Under the pieces are notes generated by a model. That model saw only the letters and a program-made list of their open reading frames with translations. It made no database searches and was not told the DNA's origin. The position numbers and the translations under genes were made by a program. From an uncultured Pelagibacteraceae bacterium (GTDB lineage: Bacteria; Pseudomonadota; Alphaproteobacteria; Pelagibacterales; Pelagibacteraceae), in assembly GCA_902557155.1 (NCBI GenBank), contig CACDYR010000009.1, positions 1 through 39,652 of the forward strand: a stretch of 39,652 bases of DNA. The letters run 5' to 3'. Shown here in pieces: positions 37,150 through 39,652 of this stretch. Numbering within the stretch: the first letter of the stretch is position 1; each line of letters begins with the position of its first letter.

Positions 37150-38372
37150 TAATGGCTATATTGCTTCCTTAAGTCGGCAATTATTTTAACCATCTCTTTA
37201 GCTCTTTTCTTTTTCTTTGGATCTTTATGATTAGTTTGACCATTCCACTTAGTGTATTCTTTTCGAAGAATTTTCCTTTTCTCAGAATCATCCATATCAT
37301 CAGTTATTCCAAAACTCGCCTCTGAGGGTTTTTCAGCAAAATCAATTTTATCAACATTTGCGATGACTTTATTTTTCATTTCTTTAAAAGTTTGAAGATC
37401 AATTCCAATACTTTTAGCAATCTTATTTACAAACTGCTCCTCTTCTTTTGCTAATTTTGAGTCTGAGCTAGCAACATTTAACATTAGTTCTATTGCTAAG
37501 TATTTTTGGCTTTTACTTGCTTTATCATTAAATTCAGAAACAAGTTTTGAAATAGATGCTTTCTTTGCTTGCGCTATTTTGTAAGTTTCCTTAATAAGTT
37601 TTGCAAAATGCTTTTTCTTTTCTGAAGCTTTATCTTCATCAAGCTCAAGAGTTAAACTTTTAGCCCAATCTTTGATAACATTTAATTCCTTTTGATCTAA
37701 ATGACCATCAGAAGCAGCCATGTTCATTGCTAAATTTATTGTTAGATCTTCTACTTTATCTCTATTTTTAAATTCTTCTAGATATCCAATTTCTTTAGAA
37801 GTAAAACTGTGAATAGTAGAAGCACTATATTTAATTTTTTCTAGATCATCATGTGCACTGTGATGAACCTCAGCATCAGTATCACATGCAGTGAAATTAA
37901 ATTTTAGTTTTCTTCTTCCCTTATAAGGTGCAAGAATTAGTTCTTTTGGAATATATATTAAATTGTACCAGTCAGGAAAATATGTATCTGCAGATGTTTC
38001 CCAAACTGTTGTAATGCTAAAAACTCTATTATTTTTCTCTGCAAAAGATGGATGGGCTGAAAGTACAGGTGGTCCAAATTCATCATCACCTAGCTCCGTA
38101 TTGTCATGAATTGTTAAAAAAATTTTAGTTTTATTTTCTGTAGGATGGCCAAAAAGTCCCTTAACTTTAACTGCTAAGCATTTTTGATTTGGTAAACCTC
38201 TTTCTTTAGGTGGAACTTCCTCAGATACTTTAAGTTGTAATTTTAATTTATCATAAAGTTCTTGTCGATCTGCATTACTTAAACTTCCTCCACCACCAAA
38301 TACTGAAGAAAAAATAGACCTTATTACCCACCACCCCACTATTATAACAATCCAAATAACTATACCTTCCAT
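37149..38372 (-). CDS. Membrane-anchored TerB / J-like co-chaperone candidate
   Basis: 407 residues. One N-terminal membrane helix (about 4-20), Gly-rich linker, a globular region (about 60-165), then a helical TerB-like region with two similar acidic repeats (LAMNMAASDGHLDQKE 214-229 and LMLNVASSDSKLAKEE 296-311), and a C-terminal J-like domain (about 350-405: FGIT..., EYTKWNGQTNHKDP, RAKEMVKIIADLRKQY). Order TM-TerB-J is that of DjlA. The canonical HPD is replaced by H382-K383-D384, so classical stimulation of Hsp70 ATPase may be altered. Starts 3 bp after the Hsp70 stop and overlaps the M48 gene, which supports a shared complex. Confidence 0.75.
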   Translation of the reverse strand: MEGIVIWIVIIVGWWVIRSIFSSVFGGGGSLSNADRQELYDKLKLQLKVSEEVPPKERGLPNQKCLAVKVKGLFGHPTENKTKIFLTIHDNTELGDDEFGPPVLSAHPSFAEKNNRVFSITTVWETSADTYFPDWYNLIYIPKELILAPYKGRRKLKFNFTACDTDAEVHHSAHDDLEKIKYSASTIHSFTSKEIGYLEEFKNRDKVEDLTINLAMNMAASDGHLDQKELNVIKDWAKSLTLELDEDKASEKKKHFAKLIKETYKIAQAKKASISKLVSEFNDKASKSQKYLAIELMLNVASSDSKLAKEEEQFVNKIAKSIGIDLQTFKEMKNKVIANVDKIDFAEKPSEASFGITDDMDDSEKRKILRKEYTKWNGQTNHKDPKKKKRAKEMVKIIADLRKQYSH

Positions 38373-38375
38373 AAA

Positions 38376-39652
38376 TTATTCTATATCAAAATCTAAATTT
38401 TCTTTTAATTCTTTTAAATCCTTAGCGCCTGCTGGCTTTAAACTAATCTCATGTTTTTTTTTGGATTTTTTATCTTCGAAAATACAATGGATCTTTCCAC
38501 TATTATCATAAGAATATGTAACCTCGATTGGGTCGCCTGCTTTCGCATTTTTGGAAAGATCAAGAATTTCATTTGACAATATATTAACGAATTCTTTATC
38601 TTTTTCTTCACCCTCGCTTTGAGTTACAGAACAATCAATTCCCTTCTGACCATCTGATACTACTGTATAAGTTTTTGTGATTGAGCAAGGAAGTTTTGTA
38701 TCTCTTGGAATCACAATATCATTAATTTGAATCCCCATATCTCTTTCCTTGTCGTAAATGATGGCTAATGTGCCCAAGTAATAATTACAAACATCATTTA
38801 ATTCCACATTTGAAAGCGATTTTTTTTGTGCTGAATTTAGACTTCCTTTATTCTGAAGCCCAGCATATATAGCAGCTCCACATGCTACAGCCTCATCTAC
38901 ATTAACTCCTTTAACAGGAGCTTTTTTCATAATTTTTGTAATAACTTTATTTATAATAGGCATTCTTGTACTGTCACCAACTAATAAAGTTTGAGAAATG
39001 TTGTTGGCCTTTAAGTCTTTACTCTCTAGTGCCTCTTCCATGAGCATTTTTATTTTTTCAATATAAGTATCTATTGAATTCTCAAATTCACTTCTAGATA
39101 TATCAATTTTTTGAGGGCCTTTAGGACCTTCTATAATTTCCGATGCTTTATCTTTAGTTGATAATATTTTCTTTATTCTCTCTGCAATAGTAAAAAGACT
39201 CTCATCTTCTAAAGGTTTAACTAGTCCTTTTCCTTTTGCTTTCTTATATTTCTTATCTATTAAATTAATTATTTCTTCATCAAAACGTCTGCCACCAAGA
39301 TGCTTATCACCAACAGATGTAATAACATCTACCTTCTTTCCTTTAACATTTGCTATCGTTATATCAAATGTACCACCTCCCAAATCAAATATAAGAACTC
39401 TTCCATTTATAGATGAGCCAGGTAAATTTGCATAATGTAGTACAGCAGCGGTTGGTTCATTAATTAGTTCTACATCTAATTTTGCCAGTTTAGCTGCATC
39501 TAAAGTTGCATCTCGTGCTGCATCAGCAAACATTGCAGGAACTGTAACAACAGCTTTTTTTACACCAGAGGTGTAATCCTTAAGTTTAGATAAAATAATT
39601 GAAGATATTTGAGAAGGAGTATAGCCCTTGCTTGTTTTTTTTGCATCTTGTT
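38376..39652 (-). CDS. Hsp70-family chaperone without lid (5' end beyond window)
   Basis: 424 residues visible, open at the window end; about 100 N-terminal residues should be missing. Nucleotide-binding domain: AVVTVPAMFADAARDAT, NEPTAAVLHYA, phosphate-2 FDLGGGTFD (88-96 of the visible part), adenosine motif LLVGDSTRMP, where DnaK has GG instead of GD, and DEAVACGAAIYAG. A beta substrate-binding domain follows (about 285-407), and the protein then ends in a short charged tail with no helical lid, unlike DnaK (about 638 residues). The expected full length is near 525. Not the housekeeping DnaK; a specialised Hsp70 co-transcribed with a J-like and an M48 protein. Confidence 0.88.
   Translation of the reverse strand, partial: QDAKKTSKGYTPSQISSIILSKLKDYTSGVKKAVVTVPAMFADAARDATLDAAKLAKLDVELINEPTAAVLHYANLPGSSINGRVLIFDLGGGTFDITIANVKGKKVDVITSVGDKHLGGRRFDEEIINLIDKKYKKAKGKGLVKPLEDESLFTIAERIKKILSTKDKASEIIEGPKGPQKIDISRSEFENSIDTYIEKIKMLMEEALESKDLKANNISQTLLVGDSTRMPIINKVITKIMKKAPVKGVNVDEAVACGAAIYAGLQNKGSLNSAQKKSLSNVELNDVCNYYLGTLAIIYDKERDMGIQINDIVIPRDTKLPCSITKTYTVVSDGQKGIDCSVTQSEGEEKDKEFVNILSNEILDLSKNAKAGDPIEVTYSYDNSGKIHCIFEDKKSKKKHEISLKPAGAKDLKELKENLDFDIE

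Noticed and set aside
1..39652. CRISPR array, insertion sequence or toxin-antitoxin pair
   Set aside because: No spaced direct repeats, transposase motifs or typical paired small ORFs were seen.

Overview
The window is a very AT-rich, tightly packed alphaproteobacterial chromosome segment. Its protein sequences, gene order, one-base gene overlaps and tiny spacers fit the SAR11 / Pelagibacterales group. That assignment is inferred from composition and protein character, not from a database match.

Layout. Positions 1-2021 hold an almost complete mgtE (minus strand) divergent from lipB (plus). From 1999 to about 31600 everything lies on the minus strand. Read in transcription order it runs: promoter near 31600, tRNA-Tyr, tRNA-Gly, tuf, tRNA-Trp, secE, nusG, rplK, rplA, rplJ, rplL, rpoB, rpoC, a new promoter, rpsL, rpsG, fusA, the S10 genes (rpsJ to rpsQ), the spc genes (rplN to secY), adk, a third promoter, rpsM, rpsK, rpoA, rplQ and rluC. 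So the L11/L10-rpoBC, str, S10, spc and alpha operons of other bacteria are fused into one block of about 29.5 kb. There is only one tuf, no second tuf after fusA, and no rpmD (L30) between rpsE and rplO. The block makes ribosomes, RNA polymerase, translation GTPases and the SecYE core.

Divergent from the main promoter is rlmB (plus strand), followed by tRNA-Thr. A minus-strand unit then holds tRNA-Leu, nadK, a 45-residue membrane mini-protein and a 107-residue exported cysteine protein.

Positions 34026-39652 are the accessory part: an unrecognised exported protein of about 427 residues, a small cysteine-containing protein that looks frameshifted, a 54-residue two-helix membrane protein on the plus strand, and a compact minus-strand operon. 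That operon encodes a lidless Hsp70, a membrane-anchored TerB/J-like protein and a soluble M48 metalloprotease. It looks like a dedicated chaperone-protease module and is the most interesting system here.

No CRISPR array, insertion sequence, integrase or rRNA gene was seen. No stretch longer than 300 bases lacks a gene once the short ORFs are counted.
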